64,000 nucleotides of DNA, from assembly GCA_016715885.1 (NCBI GenBank), contig JADJXL010000003.1:310001-374000 (forward strand), written 5' to 3'. Both the position numbers and the translations under genes were made by a program. Origin of the DNA: Polyangiaceae bacterium. Lineage in GTDB: Bacteria > Myxococcota_A > Polyangia > Polyangiales > Polyangiaceae. Each line of letters begins with the position of its first letter. Positions within the stretch are counted from its first letter, which is position 1. The notes below the pieces were generated by a model, which saw only the letters and a program-made list of their open reading frames with translations, searched no databases and was not told where the DNA came from. This document shows positions 38,329 to 48,095 of this stretch, piece by piece.

Positions 38329-38411
38329 ATCCCATCGAACCCATCCAAAGTTGCTCCCCAAAAGCTGAAAATGGCGGCGCAATTGCAAGGTTAGCGCCTC
38401 CGCGTTTCTGC

Positions 38412-38440
38412 TTGACCCCCATTTCCCATCGTGATGATGT
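38412..38440 (+). promoter_or_regulatory. Promoter-like motif upstream of Cys-rich gene 2
   Basis: Second copy of TTGACC-N6-TCC-N4-GTG-N-T-N3-GT. It ends 49 nt before the ATG. The position 17 nt after TTGACC is TGATGT. See the copy at 34514 for the comparison. Confidence 0.5.
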
Positions 38441-38489
38441 GGCTCGGCAAGAATTTGCTTGTTCTGCCAATTGAGGAATGGGCTGGCCT

Positions 38490-41400
38490 ATGAAGCGGTG
38501 GAAGCGTTTGGGGTCGAATCGATTTGCCGTTGCGTCGTTCGTATTGCTCACGGCATTGCTTGGAGCGTCTTCGGGGTGCGGGCCCGATGGGTCGCCGGTC
38601 AACCCAGGCACTGGCGGAGGCGGCGCAGGCGGCATGGGCGGGATGGCGGGAGCCGGAGGCGGGACGGCGTGCACGACGGCCGATTCGTGCCCTGGAACGG
38701 ATACGGTTTGTCGGACGAGAACCTGCACCGATGGCGTTTGTGGTTTTGCGGATGTGCCAGCCGGTACGCCCACGAGCAATCAAACGACAGGCGATTGCCA
38801 GCGCGAGGTTTGTGATGGCATGGGCACGGTGACGACCGAGCCCGACGATGCCGACACGCTCGACGACATGAACGATTGCACGGCGGATGCATGCAATGCG
38901 GGCAGCCCGGAAAACACGCCTCTTGCTGCGGGCGCCGTATGCGCAGCCGGTAGCGGCAAGGTATGCGATGGTCAGGGAACGTGCGTCGAATGCAATGTCG
39001 CAACCGATTGCACGAGCCTCGTGTGCACGTCGAATAAATGCGTGTCGCCCGCTTGCGTCGATACGGTGAAAAACGGAACCGAAACCGACGTCGATTGCGG
39101 CGGAGCCGATTGTGCTCCGTGCACCGATGGCCTCGTCTGCAGCATCGCGTCCGATTGCATGAGTGGCGTTTGCACGAATGCGACATGCGCCGTTCCCACG
39201 TGCAGCGATACGGTGGAAAACGGCGACGAAACCGACGTCGATTGCGGTGGTGGCACGTGCAGCCCTTGTGGTCCAGGGCTTGGATGCACGCAGGACACCG
39301 ATTGCACGGGCGGAGATTGCTCGGGCGCGGTTTGTCTCCCTACGTGCAGCGATAATGTAAAAAATAGCAACGAAACCGATGTCGATTGTGGTGGACCGAG
39401 CTGCAGTCCATGCGCCGATGGCCAAACGTGCTCGGTGGCGACGGATTGCGCGAGCAAAGTGTGTAGTAGTGGCGTGTGCCAAGCCGCGACATGTTCGGAT
39501 AAAATGAAAAACGGGTCGGAAACGGGCATGGATTGCGGCGGTCCCGATTGCGTGGACTGTCCCGACGGCGAAGGGTGCACCGACGGCGGCGACTGCGCGA
39601 GCGGTGTTTGCTCGATGATGGTTTGTCAAACCGCAACGTGCATGGACAATACGAAAAACGGCCTCGAGACCGACATCGATTGCGGCGGAGGGATGTGTTC
39701 TCCTTGCGACCTCGGCAAAACCTGCACGCAGAATACGGATTGCTCGAGTAGCATTTGCGTCTCCGGCGTATGCGTCGACTCGCTCTGTGGCGATGGTCAA
39801 ACGACGGGCGCCGAAGCGTGCGACGACGGCAATGGATCGGCAGGCGATGGATGCAGCGCAACGTGCAGCGTCGAAATGGGTTATTCGTGTGTGGGTACTC
39901 CCAGCGTTTGCACTGCGATTTGCGGTGATGGGATGATTGTCGGCGCCGAACTTTGCGACGACGGCAATACGAATGGCGGCGATGGATGCAGCGCGACGTG
40001 CACGGTCGAATCTGGGTTTGCTTGCACGGGTATGCCGAGCGCTTGCGCGACGACGTGTGGCGATGGGATCAAGGCAGGCGCGGAAGCATGCGACGACAGC
40101 AACATGAATGGTGGCGATTGCTGCAGCGCGATATGCAACATCGAATCCGGGTGCGAAATCGAGCCCAACGATTCGGACGCGACGGCCAATGCGTGGTCGT
40201 CAGTCGCAATTGGCAATCAGGTCAAGGCATTCAACGATCCCACGCTGGACAAGGATGTTTTCTCGATTGTCGTTCCACCCAACAACAAGGGCACGCTCAC
40301 GGCTGAAGTCAAGGACGGGCCATTGGGTTCGAAGTGTTCGAATCCGACGCATATCGACAGTTTTCTGACCGTGCGCAATGCCGCAGGAATGTCGCTTGGA
40401 ACGAATGACGACGTCAATCCCCCGACGAATTATTGTTCCAAAGTCACCGTCAACAACCTCGTGCCGGGAACGTACTTCGTCGAAGCCAAGCGCACGACGC
40501 TCGCACCCGCCGGACTCGCGACGTACGATTACACGCTTCAGGTGGACCTTGCGCTCGTGGCTTGCGGCGATGGAGCGATCGGTGCCGGCGAAACGTGCGA
40601 CGATTCCAATGTGAACGATAACGACGGCTGTTCTTCTGCGTGCCTCGTAGAACAAGGCTGGGGTTGCACGGGGCAGCCGAGCATGTGTGTGTTCACCTGC
40701 GGCAATGGTACGGTGACTGGAAACGAGCAATGCGACGACGGCAATACGACGAGCGGCGACGGTTGCGCGAGCAACTGCCTATTCGAAATCACGAGCGACG
40801 TCGAGCCTAACAATGCGTGCGGACAAACGAGCGGCCCCTTCTTGCCTCCGTTTCTCTTGGATGGAGCGATTTCCCCGATAGGAGATCAGGATTACATCGC
40901 CATTACGGTGCCCACTTATGCTGATCTCAAGATCGAGACGTTCGCGCCCACGCACGGCAGTTGCAGTACGGGTACCGATACGATCATCCAATTGCGCGGT
41001 CCCGATTGCACGACCGTGCTCGTGACCGATGACGAGGACGGTATCAACAGTTGCTCCTTGATCGACTCGAATGTCGTGTCCGATGCTGCAGCTCGGCATC
41101 TTGCTCCGGGCACGTATTTCATCCGCGTCGAGGAGTACCTCAACAATGGTACCATTGCAGCTTACAAGCTGCAGGTTGGCTTCAATGCTCTTTGTGGCAA
41201 TGGCATCACGGAGGGTTCCGAGCAATGTGATGGTGGGGCAAACTGCGCAGCGGATTGCATGCTCCTGCCATTCTGTGGGGATGGGTTGATTGCGACCGGT
41301 GAACAATGCGACGACGGCGGCACGACCGGCGGTGATGGTTGTTCGAGCACGTGCACGGTCGAGGCAGATTACCGATGCATGGGTACGCCGAGTGTCTGTG

Positions 41401-41951
41401 CGCTGTACGAGACAAACTGCAGCGATGGCATCGACAACGACGCTGACGGAAGCTTGGATGCAGCCGATGGGGATTGCGCGCTTCCTGCATATTTTCCCGG
41501 TTGCCAAGCGGGTGAAACGCTTCGCGTGTACAAATCGTTCGACACGCCGAAGTCGATTCCCGACAACAATCCGGCAGGGGCGACGAGCTTGGTGTCGGTC
41601 GTGAACAACGTCGGCAATGTTGCGAGCGTCGCGGTCCTGCTCAGCGCGACGCACACATGGGTCGAAGACGTCGACGTGACGCTCGTTTCGCCGACGAACG
41701 CTTCGTTCGACCTCACGAGCGACAATGGCGCGAGCAGCGATAACTACACGAACACGGTGCTGCATGCATCGTGTCCGCCGATCATGGGCGGCGCTGCGCC
41801 GTTTTCGAACTGCTACGCGCCGGAAGCATCTCTCGCGCCGCTCGCCGGAACGCCTGCACAAGGCGTATGGCAACTAAAAAGCGTCGACGACTCGATGGAC
41901 GACACGGGAACGCTGGACAACTGGGCGCTCGTGCTCTGCATTGCACCATAG
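38490..41951 (+). CDS. Giant Cys-rich lipoprotein 2 with DUF4215-type repeats and P-domain
   Basis: 1153 residues from MKRWKRLGSNRF, the start conserved with its neighbours; ATG 38478 would leave no room for GAGGA. Signal peptide with lipobox GASSGC. Five ENG-ETDVDCGG repeats, DUF4215 repeats (ETCDDSNVND..GC), a PPC-like domain (EIEPNDSDATANAW), another (VEPNNACGQTSGPF), a GIDNDADGSLDAADGDC loop and one C-terminal P-domain (FDTPKSIPDNNPAGA to WALVLCIAP). Domain order differs slightly from gene 1, so this is a diverged duplicate rather than an allele. Predicted outer-membrane or surface lipoprotein. Confidence 0.9.
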   Translation: MKRWKRLGSNRFAVASFVLLTALLGASSGCGPDGSPVNPGTGGGGAGGMGGMAGAGGGTACTTADSCPGTDTVCRTRTCTDGVCGFADVPAGTPTSNQTTGDCQREVCDGMGTVTTEPDDADTLDDMNDCTADACNAGSPENTPLAAGAVCAAGSGKVCDGQGTCVECNVATDCTSLVCTSNKCVSPACVDTVKNGTETDVDCGGADCAPCTDGLVCSIASDCMSGVCTNATCAVPTCSDTVENGDETDVDCGGGTCSPCGPGLGCTQDTDCTGGDCSGAVCLPTCSDNVKNSNETDVDCGGPSCSPCADGQTCSVATDCASKVCSSGVCQAATCSDKMKNGSETGMDCGGPDCVDCPDGEGCTDGGDCASGVCSMMVCQTATCMDNTKNGLETDIDCGGGMCSPCDLGKTCTQNTDCSSSICVSGVCVDSLCGDGQTTGAEACDDGNGSAGDGCSATCSVEMGYSCVGTPSVCTAICGDGMIVGAELCDDGNTNGGDGCSATCTVESGFACTGMPSACATTCGDGIKAGAEACDDSNMNGGDCCSAICNIESGCEIEPNDSDATANAWSSVAIGNQVKAFNDPTLDKDVFSIVVPPNNKGTLTAEVKDGPLGSKCSNPTHIDSFLTVRNAAGMSLGTNDDVNPPTNYCSKVTVNNLVPGTYFVEAKRTTLAPAGLATYDYTLQVDLALVACGDGAIGAGETCDDSNVNDNDGCSSACLVEQGWGCTGQPSMCVFTCGNGTVTGNEQCDDGNTTSGDGCASNCLFEITSDVEPNNACGQTSGPFLPPFLLDGAISPIGDQDYIAITVPTYADLKIETFAPTHGSCSTGTDTIIQLRGPDCTTVLVTDDEDGINSCSLIDSNVVSDAAARHLAPGTYFIRVEEYLNNGTIAAYKLQVGFNALCGNGITEGSEQCDGGANCAADCMLLPFCGDGLIATGEQCDDGGTTGGDGCSSTCTVEADYRCMGTPSVCALYETNCSDGIDNDADGSLDAADGDCALPAYFPGCQAGETLRVYKSFDTPKSIPDNNPAGATSLVSVVNNVGNVASVAVLLSATHTWVEDVDVTLVSPTNASFDLTSDNGASSDNYTNTVLHASCPPIMGGAAPFSNCYAPEASLAPLAGTPAQGVWQLKSVDDSMDDTGTLDNWALVLCIAP

Positions 41952-41966
41952 CAACCTTTCCGGCCG

Positions 41967-41989
41967 GCCGGTCGGTGCATACGACCGGC
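41967..41989 (+). terminator. Hairpin after Cys-rich gene 2
   Basis: GCCGGTCG (41967-41974), loop GTGCATA, CGACCGGC (41982-41989), then ATTTCG. Eight GC-rich pairs with a short T-run; 15 nt past the stop. A plausible intrinsic terminator. Confidence 0.6.
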
Positions 41990-42057
41990 ATTTCGTCAGC
42001 GAAACCTCTATTCATCGTTCCGCGAGCCGAATTCCCGGCAGCTCGACGGATTCGTGC

Positions 42058-42086
42058 TTGACCGCCCGATCCGTCCGTGATGAGGT
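42058..42086 (+). promoter_or_regulatory. Promoter-like motif upstream of Cys-rich gene 3
   Basis: Third copy of TTGACC-N6-TCC-N4-GTG-N-T-N3-GT, ending 63 nt before the ATG. The position 17 nt after TTGACC is TGAGGT. See the copy at 34514. Confidence 0.5.
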
Positions 42087-42149
42087 TTGGCCTGGGACGA
42101 TGCCCGTAATTCTTGGCGCCTATGCTGCGCCGGCAGGAGATGTCAACTC

Positions 42150-45100
42150 ATGAACCGATGGAAGCGCCTTACGTCGAAGCGATTCGTCACGACGACGCTC
42201 GTCTTATTCGCAAGCTCGATAGGGGGCACGGCAGGATGTGAAATCATCTCGCAAGTCGATCGATCGCAAATCGACGGCGCGGGGGGCTCGGCGTGCGTAC
42301 CTGAAAACGACATGAACGACTGCACCGACGATGCGTGCAATACCGACGGCACGACGGCGCATACGCCGAAGGCCGAGGGAACCGCGTGCAGCTCGAATGG
42401 CGGGTCGAAATGCGACGCCAATGGCGCGTGTGTGCAGTGTTTCAACGCGGAGGAATGCCCTGGCGACGACACGGCATGCCAAACGCGCACGTGCACGATG
42501 GGCGCCTGCGGGTTCGATTACACCGCGGCCGATACGCCCATTCCCACGCAAGTGGCGGGTGATTGCCTGATTACGGTTTGCGATGGCAATGGCGCGACCA
42601 TTGATAACAACGACGACATGGACGTGCCCGACGACATGAATGCGTGCACCGACGACGTGTGCACGATGGGCACGCCGTCGAATACGAATTTGCCGCAAGG
42701 AACCGATTGCACGCCGGCCGGCGGACCCGACCCGCTCGTATGCAACGACATGGCTCAATGCGTCGGATGCAATACAGCAGACGATTGCCCCGGCACGGAT
42801 GACGAGTGCAAGACGCGGACGTGCGACAACAACGTGTGCGGATTTACGTTCACCGCGGCAGACACTCCCGTTGCTGCGCAAACAGATAACGATTGCCTCC
42901 AGCACGTCTGTGATGGCAATGGCAATTTCGTCGATATTGCCGACGATACCGACTTGCCGCTCGATGACGGCAATGCTTGCACGGACGAAGTATGTAATGG
43001 CGGCATGCCCTCGCATCCGAACATGGCCGACGGTTCCATGTGCGACGACGGCGATCTGTGCACGCCGATGGATACGTGCCAGATGGGCACGTGCACCGCG
43101 GGCACGCCCATTACGTGCACCGCATTGGATGCATGCCACGAGGCGGGCACCTGCGATCCAATGACGGGCATGTGTTCCAACCCGAATGCGCCCGACGGCA
43201 CGCTCTGCGACGACAGCGACGCATGTACCCAGACGGATAGCTGTACGGCCGGCACTTGTACCGGGGCCGACCCCATCGTGTGCATGGCTCTGGATCAATG
43301 CCATGTCGCGGGCACGTGCGACCCGATGACGGGCATGTGCTCGGATCCGGACGCACCCGATGGCACTTCGTGTGACGATAGCGATGCCTGCACGCAGACG
43401 GATAGCTGTATGGCGGGCACTTGTTCCGGGGCAGACCCTGTCACGTGTATGCCTTTGGATCAATGTCACGTCGCAGGCATGTGCGACCCGATGACGGGTA
43501 CGTGCTCGGATCCCGACGCGCCCGATGGCACCGCCTGCACGTCCAACATGGCAAGCGGCATGTGCACGATGGGCGCGTGCATTGCGTGCGGTGACGGCAT
43601 CGTGGACGCCACCGAAGCTTGCGACGACGGCAATACCGCCGCCAACGATGGCTGCAGCACGACATGCACCCTTGAAACGGGCTGGAACTGCTCCAGCGCG
43701 CCCAGCACGTGCACGGCCATTTGCGGTGACGGCCTGCTCCGCGGCGGCGAAGCGTGCGACGACGGCAACATGACCGCCGGCGACGGCTGTTCGGATACCT
43801 GCGCACTCGACATCACCTGTGGCCCCGGCGAGGTATCCGTCATCCTCACGAATACCACCTCGGCCGCCATCCCCGACAATGCCCAAGGTGGCATCATCAG
43901 CGTCATCAACGTCGGCCAAACGGGCGTGGTGCGCAGAGTCATTCCGTCGTTCAACATCGCGATTGCGAACACGGGCCATATCGACTCGTTCCTCACCTCG
44001 CCTCACGGCGTGCAACGCGCACTCGCGACCGACGTCGGTACCTCGGCGAACTTCACGGGGACGATGTTCAGCGACGCCGCCGCAACAACGATCACGGCGG
44101 GAACCGCGCCATACACGGGCACCTTCAGGCCCGAACAAACCATTTCCGACGCCGCAGGTTTTGGAAACCAAACTGCCGCCGGCAATTGGGTATTGCGCGT
44201 GGCTGACGATCTCTCCGGCACGACCGGAACCCTCAATGCCTGGTCGCTCGCTCTCTGCATCGACCCCAGCGTCCCGAGCGTTTGTGGCAACGGGTTTGTC
44301 GAACCTGGCGAACAATGCGACGACATGAATGCGAACGCGGGCGACGGCTGCGCATCCTGCCAGCTCGAAATCACCTGCGCAGGCAATGAAACGCTCGTCG
44401 TCCTGACGTCGACCGATGGCGCGGCCGTCATCCCAGACAACAACCTCGCGGGCATATCGAGCGTCATCAACGTCAGCGACATGGGCGTCGTGGGCAATGC
44501 AGTCGTCGTGGCCAATGCGATCTCGCACCAATTCGACGGCGACCTCAACCTCACGCTCATCTCCGCAACGGGGACGACCCTGGACCTGAGCTCCAGGAAC
44601 GGCAGCACGGGCGACAATTATGTGTCGACCGTCTTCAGCGACGCAGCTTCGACGAACGTCACCGCCGGCGCCGCACCATTCCGCGGCCGCTTCAAGCCGG
44701 AAATGGCGCTGAGCAGCCTCATTGGCCAAGTCACCAATGGTGCGTGGACGTTCAACGTTGCAGACGCAGCCAATATCGATGGCGGCCTCTTGGGCTCGTG
44801 GAGCCTCGGGCTCTGCGTCGCCCCGACGCCGACGTGCGGCGACGGCATGCAAGAGATTGGCGAAACGTGCGACGACGGCGATACGGACGACGGCGACGGC
44901 TGCTCGAGCGCTTGCGCCGTGGAACCGGGCTGGCTTTGCATGGGCAATGCGCCGAGCATTTGCTCGCTCGCGTGTGGCAACGGCATGCAAGATGCCGGCG
45001 AGCAATGCGACGACGGCGGCACCGACAACGGTGACGGCTGCTCGTCGACGTGCACCGTCGAGCCGGACTACACCTGCACCCCCGCGCCGAGCACGTGCAT

Positions 45101-45653
45101 GGCGTACGAGACGAACTGCAGCGACATGATCGACAACGACGGCGACGGCAACGCGGATGCGGCCGATTCCGATTGCACCTTGCCTGCGTACTTCCCCGCT
45201 TGCCAGGCGGGTGAAACGCTGCGCGTCTACAGGTCCTTCCATGCGCCCATCGCCATCCCCGACGCCAACACGACGGGCATCACGAGCCCCGTGTTCATCG
45301 TCGACAACATCGGCAACATCGCCAGCGGAGGAATCGTCCTCAATATCACGCATCCGTTCGACGGCGATGTGGACGTTTCCATTGTCTCCCCGGCCAACGT
45401 GACGTTCGACCTCTCGAGCGACAATGGCAGCACCGGAGACAACTACACGGAAACCGTGCTTCATCCAGTGTGTCCGACACTCATCACTGCGGGCACTCCA
45501 CCGTACTCGGGTTGCTTTGCCCCCGAAGCTTCGCTCTTGCCGCTCCTCGGCACGCCCGCTCAGGGCGCATGGACGCTCAAAGTCGTCGACGATGGCTCGG
45601 GCGATCTCGGCACGCTCGACAATTGGAAGCTCGCGTTCTGTATCGCGCCGTAA
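42150..45653 (+). CDS. Giant Cys-rich lipoprotein 3 with three P-domains
   Basis: 1167 residues from MNRWKRLTSKRF; CAGGAG lies about 10 nt upstream. Lipobox GGTAGC. The head differs from its neighbours: NDCTDDACNTDG-type repeats (like cysteine-rich secretory modules) and a 55-residue tandem repeat (listed separately), then DUF4215 repeats and three P-domains (around 43830-44265, 44385-44820 and 45215-45650), each opening with an IPD motif and closing ..W.L.lCI.P. A DNDGDGNADAADSDC loop precedes the last. Having P-domains but no protease is unusual. Likely a secreted adhesive or matrix lipoprotein, function unproven. Confidence 0.9.
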   Translation: MNRWKRLTSKRFVTTTLVLFASSIGGTAGCEIISQVDRSQIDGAGGSACVPENDMNDCTDDACNTDGTTAHTPKAEGTACSSNGGSKCDANGACVQCFNAEECPGDDTACQTRTCTMGACGFDYTAADTPIPTQVAGDCLITVCDGNGATIDNNDDMDVPDDMNACTDDVCTMGTPSNTNLPQGTDCTPAGGPDPLVCNDMAQCVGCNTADDCPGTDDECKTRTCDNNVCGFTFTAADTPVAAQTDNDCLQHVCDGNGNFVDIADDTDLPLDDGNACTDEVCNGGMPSHPNMADGSMCDDGDLCTPMDTCQMGTCTAGTPITCTALDACHEAGTCDPMTGMCSNPNAPDGTLCDDSDACTQTDSCTAGTCTGADPIVCMALDQCHVAGTCDPMTGMCSDPDAPDGTSCDDSDACTQTDSCMAGTCSGADPVTCMPLDQCHVAGMCDPMTGTCSDPDAPDGTACTSNMASGMCTMGACIACGDGIVDATEACDDGNTAANDGCSTTCTLETGWNCSSAPSTCTAICGDGLLRGGEACDDGNMTAGDGCSDTCALDITCGPGEVSVILTNTTSAAIPDNAQGGIISVINVGQTGVVRRVIPSFNIAIANTGHIDSFLTSPHGVQRALATDVGTSANFTGTMFSDAAATTITAGTAPYTGTFRPEQTISDAAGFGNQTAAGNWVLRVADDLSGTTGTLNAWSLALCIDPSVPSVCGNGFVEPGEQCDDMNANAGDGCASCQLEITCAGNETLVVLTSTDGAAVIPDNNLAGISSVINVSDMGVVGNAVVVANAISHQFDGDLNLTLISATGTTLDLSSRNGSTGDNYVSTVFSDAASTNVTAGAAPFRGRFKPEMALSSLIGQVTNGAWTFNVADAANIDGGLLGSWSLGLCVAPTPTCGDGMQEIGETCDDGDTDDGDGCSSACAVEPGWLCMGNAPSICSLACGNGMQDAGEQCDDGGTDNGDGCSSTCTVEPDYTCTPAPSTCMAYETNCSDMIDNDGDGNADAADSDCTLPAYFPACQAGETLRVYRSFHAPIAIPDANTTGITSPVFIVDNIGNIASGGIVLNITHPFDGDVDVSIVSPANVTFDLSSDNGSTGDNYTETVLHPVCPTLITAGTPPYSGCFAPEASLLPLLGTPAQGAWTLKVVDDGSGDLGTLDNWKLAFCIAP
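43122..43550 (+). repeat. 165-bp in-frame tandem repeat
   Basis: Units begin at 43122, 43287 and 43452 (spacing exactly 165 bp), coding 55-residue modules of the type LDQCHVAGTCDPMTGMCS then DPDAPDGTSCDDSDACTQTD. Two full copies and a partial third. High identity implies recent expansion or gene conversion within the gene. Confidence 0.85.
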
Positions 45654-45666
45654 AACCTTCCGCATG

Positions 45667-45695
45667 ATGGCCGGCCGCGATGAACGGCCGGCCAT
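45667..45695. terminator. 11-bp hairpin between convergent genes
   Basis: ATGGCCGGCCG (45667-45677), loop CGATGAA, CGGCCGGCCAT (45685-45695), followed by TTTCCT. It sits between the stop of Cys-rich gene 3 and the stop of the minus-strand DUF4139-like gene, so it could terminate both. Confidence 0.65.
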
Positions 45696-45712
45696 TTCCT
45701 CGACAAACCTAC

Positions 45713-47734
45713 CTACAGTGACAGCGAAGCAATGAACTGCTCGAGCTCGTCCTTCGCCATCTTCACCCCGTCTCGCGCCGCTGCAATCGACTGATCCAGC
45801 GCAGCGATCCGATCCTCCGTTTCGGCGAGCGCCGCGAGATAACGCGTCCCCAGGTCACTCTCCGCCGGCACGGCTTCGAGGTTTTTTCGCAGCCTTTCTT
45901 GATCCGCAGCGATTCGGGTCCGATCAGCCTCGAGCGCCGCGAGCGCTTGCTGTCGACCCGAAAGCGTCCGTTGAAGCTCCGCAACACGCCGCAACGCCGC
46001 GCGTACGGTCTCCGAAATCTCCGCCGATTGCGCAAACACGCCGAGCGCCTCGACACCGATCCCTCCAATGGACATCCGCTCTTCGATCGGCCTCTCCAGA
46101 ATCACCTCGAGCATGGCGGTTTGTCCTGCTGCAACCTCCAAACTCACCCGATGATGCGTCGTGGTTTCTCCGAGCACGCCTTGCATCGGCGCCACGAGGG
46201 CAAACCCTGCGATACGTGGGTGCTCGATGATCATCGAACGCGGCTCGTTCGCAGGTCCGGCGATCGTGTAGTCCGTTTGCCTTCGCTCGACACGACGAAC
46301 CACGAGCACCCCGCGATCGATGGATGCTCCCGTCATGACCTGCGCATACTTGTCATCGTAATTGACACGGACTTCGAGGTCCGCGGCAAATCCGAGCAGC
46401 CGCTCTTCGCCCATGGGCAGCGCACCGAGCTGCGCATCTCCGACGAAAGCGAGGTCTCCTTGCTCGCCTTGCATCTCGTAAACCGTCACGGCCCCTGGGG
46501 GCAAACCCGTGTCCGATTCGTTCACGAGGCGCACCGACGCCGTCGGGTTTGTCTTGCCCACGTCGCGACGATACACCGACACGCGTTCCGCACGCATTTG
46601 GCGTTGAATGATCGGCGCGAGCATGGCTTCGCCGCGGGCCAAATCGATCGGGTCGGCGAACATGAACGTCACCGCCGTTTCGCCTTCGGTCGCCCTCGCG
46701 ATCGACGTATCCGCAGCAGGCGCTTCGGTCTCCTCGGCAGCGGACAGCCCGTCTGGCATTGCGAACGGCATAACTCCCGAATGCCGCGACAGTGAAGGCG
46801 CATCTACCGCTTTGTCCCTCGCGACCGCACCCGGATCGACCGGCGGCAAAATTCGCCCGAACACCTCCACCGGCACCACCGGACGCGTCACGAAATACGC
46901 TTCGTACAGCGCTTGTCGAAACGTCGCCGGATTACCCGACGCCACAGCCAGCTCGACGCCGATCCAGTCGTGACCGCTCATGTTTTCGAGCAGCGCAAAG
47001 CCTTCCATTTGCGCCATGTTTCCACTGTTTGGAAGGACCAACCGATACGTCGCCTTCCAGAGCGGCGCTTCGGCCACGTACCCCACCGACACCGTCCGTT
47101 CGCCTTCACCTTCCGCTTGAATCGAAATCATGCGGCGCCCGGTCGCGCTATGAGCGGCCACTGCGGCCAGCGCGTTCTCGACATTGGCACGCAGGATCGG
47201 ATCGACGATTTCGATCGAGCCCGCATCTTCGAGCACAGCTTGGCGCATACCCGTCGAGCCCATCAACGTCATACGGTGTCGTACGATGGTCCCCTGCCCT
47301 TCTCCGAGCGACGTCGTCTCTTCGGTCACCGAAATGATTCGCCCCTCGATCACGGAGGCATGCACCGACATGCGAACCATCGATCCGCGTAGCGCTCTCA
47401 TGAGTGACGCAGGCGACGAGAGGTCCTCGAGCGTAAACGGCATGTCGCGAAAAATCTCCGCAAGAGGCTCGCGGCCAGGGAGAGTTGCCCGCCCCATTTG
47501 CCCTTGCGCATCGACGACCACGATACTTTTCAAAATGTCGCTCACCTGATCGAGCCGCACGTCGAGCGACAAGGTTGCGTCTCCCGTGACTGTTGCTTCG
47601 TGCTCAAAATATCCCACGCCACCGGTCGTGAGCAGAACTCGCCGCAGAGGCAGTTCCTGCGCATTGCTCGAGCCGGTGAACGAACTGATTATCGAGCCGA
47701 GGATTAGTGCGCCTGCACTTCGAACATGTCCCAT
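45713..47734 (-). CDS. DUF4139/mucoidy-inhibitor-like secreted protein
   Basis: 673 residues; GGAGG 5 nt before the ATG at 47734. Signal peptide (ALILGSIISSFTGSSNAQ). An N-terminal beta domain (VGYFEHEATVTGDATLSLDV) resembles the DUF4140/DUF4139 MuiA-like family, with VGYVAEAPLWKATYRLVLP and ENMSGHDWIGVELAVASGNP as the characteristic core. The C-terminal ~110 residues form a coiled coil (LQRTLSGRQQALAALEADRT). Unlike usual MuiA proteins the coiled coil is at the C-terminus. Periplasmic or outer-membrane location is likely; function unknown. Confidence 0.75.
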   Translation of the reverse strand: MGHVRSAGALILGSIISSFTGSSNAQELPLRRVLLTTGGVGYFEHEATVTGDATLSLDVRLDQVSDILKSIVVVDAQGQMGRATLPGREPLAEIFRDMPFTLEDLSSPASLMRALRGSMVRMSVHASVIEGRIISVTEETTSLGEGQGTIVRHRMTLMGSTGMRQAVLEDAGSIEIVDPILRANVENALAAVAAHSATGRRMISIQAEGEGERTVSVGYVAEAPLWKATYRLVLPNSGNMAQMEGFALLENMSGHDWIGVELAVASGNPATFRQALYEAYFVTRPVVPVEVFGRILPPVDPGAVARDKAVDAPSLSRHSGVMPFAMPDGLSAAEETEAPAADTSIARATEGETAVTFMFADPIDLARGEAMLAPIIQRQMRAERVSVYRRDVGKTNPTASVRLVNESDTGLPPGAVTVYEMQGEQGDLAFVGDAQLGALPMGEERLLGFAADLEVRVNYDDKYAQVMTGASIDRGVLVVRRVERRQTDYTIAGPANEPRSMIIEHPRIAGFALVAPMQGVLGETTTHHRVSLEVAAGQTAMLEVILERPIEERMSIGGIGVEALGVFAQSAEISETVRAALRRVAELQRTLSGRQQALAALEADRTRIAADQERLRKNLEAVPAESDLGTRYLAALAETEDRIAALDQSIAAARDGVKMAKDELEQFIASLSL

Positions 47735-48095
47735 CGTCGCCTCCGTTATTTCGCTTTGCGTCACGGGCATACGGCTTGCGCCGCGTGCGCCATCATCCGT
47801 CGAGCCATCCGAGGCGTCCGTCAATGCGGCTGGCCGGTCGCGAAATCGACGTCGTTACCGTTTCGTGGCACTTGCCATTCGTCTCGAATGTCGCCATGCC
47901 GCCGACGTTCCGCATTTCGTCTGGCTTTCCCGATGTCTATGTGCATCTGCGTGAGGACGTAATGAGTCTTCGCGAGCTTTCCAAGGGACGATGTCGGGCG
48001 CGCTCACGATGCGAGCCGATCCGCCGCACGAATGCGTTTTTCGTACGGAACGTCTTGCAAAGCGGGCGCTCGTGCGCGAACATGAAAAGGTGAAC
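47735..48095. other. 361-base divergent intergenic region
   Basis: Lies between the starts of the DUF4139-like gene (-) and the ceramidase-like gene (+). It must carry both promoters; I see no sequence I would defend as a specific promoter. It includes one questionable short frame, listed separately. Confidence 0.5.
47824..48093 (+). CDS. Possible 89-residue leader or small protein
   Basis: An ATG frame whose first half (EIDVVTVSWHLPFVSNVAMP, SSGFPDVYVHLREDVMSLRE) has a plausible amino-acid mix. The second half is Arg/Cys-rich and less convincing. Its TGA lies 2 nt before the ceramidase ATG, an arrangement that could couple the two. No ribosome site. May be chance. Confidence 0.22.
   Translation: MRLAGREIDVVTVSWHLPFVSNVAMPPTFRISSGFPDVYVHLREDVMSLRELSKGRCRARSRCEPIRRTNAFFVRNVLQSGRSCANMKR

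Noticed and set aside
35160..45100. Regularly spaced near-identical DNA (GACGACGGCAAT-type) that might be taken for a CRISPR array
   Set aside because: The repeats are in frame within genes and encode CDDGN motifs; no spacers of constant length exist.
42204..45695. A very long minus-strand open frame (over 1100 codons) opposite Cys-rich gene 3
   Set aside because: It is antisense to a clear gene full of Cys/Asp/Gly codons, whose complements rarely give stops. The product is Arg/Ala/Val-rich with no domain.
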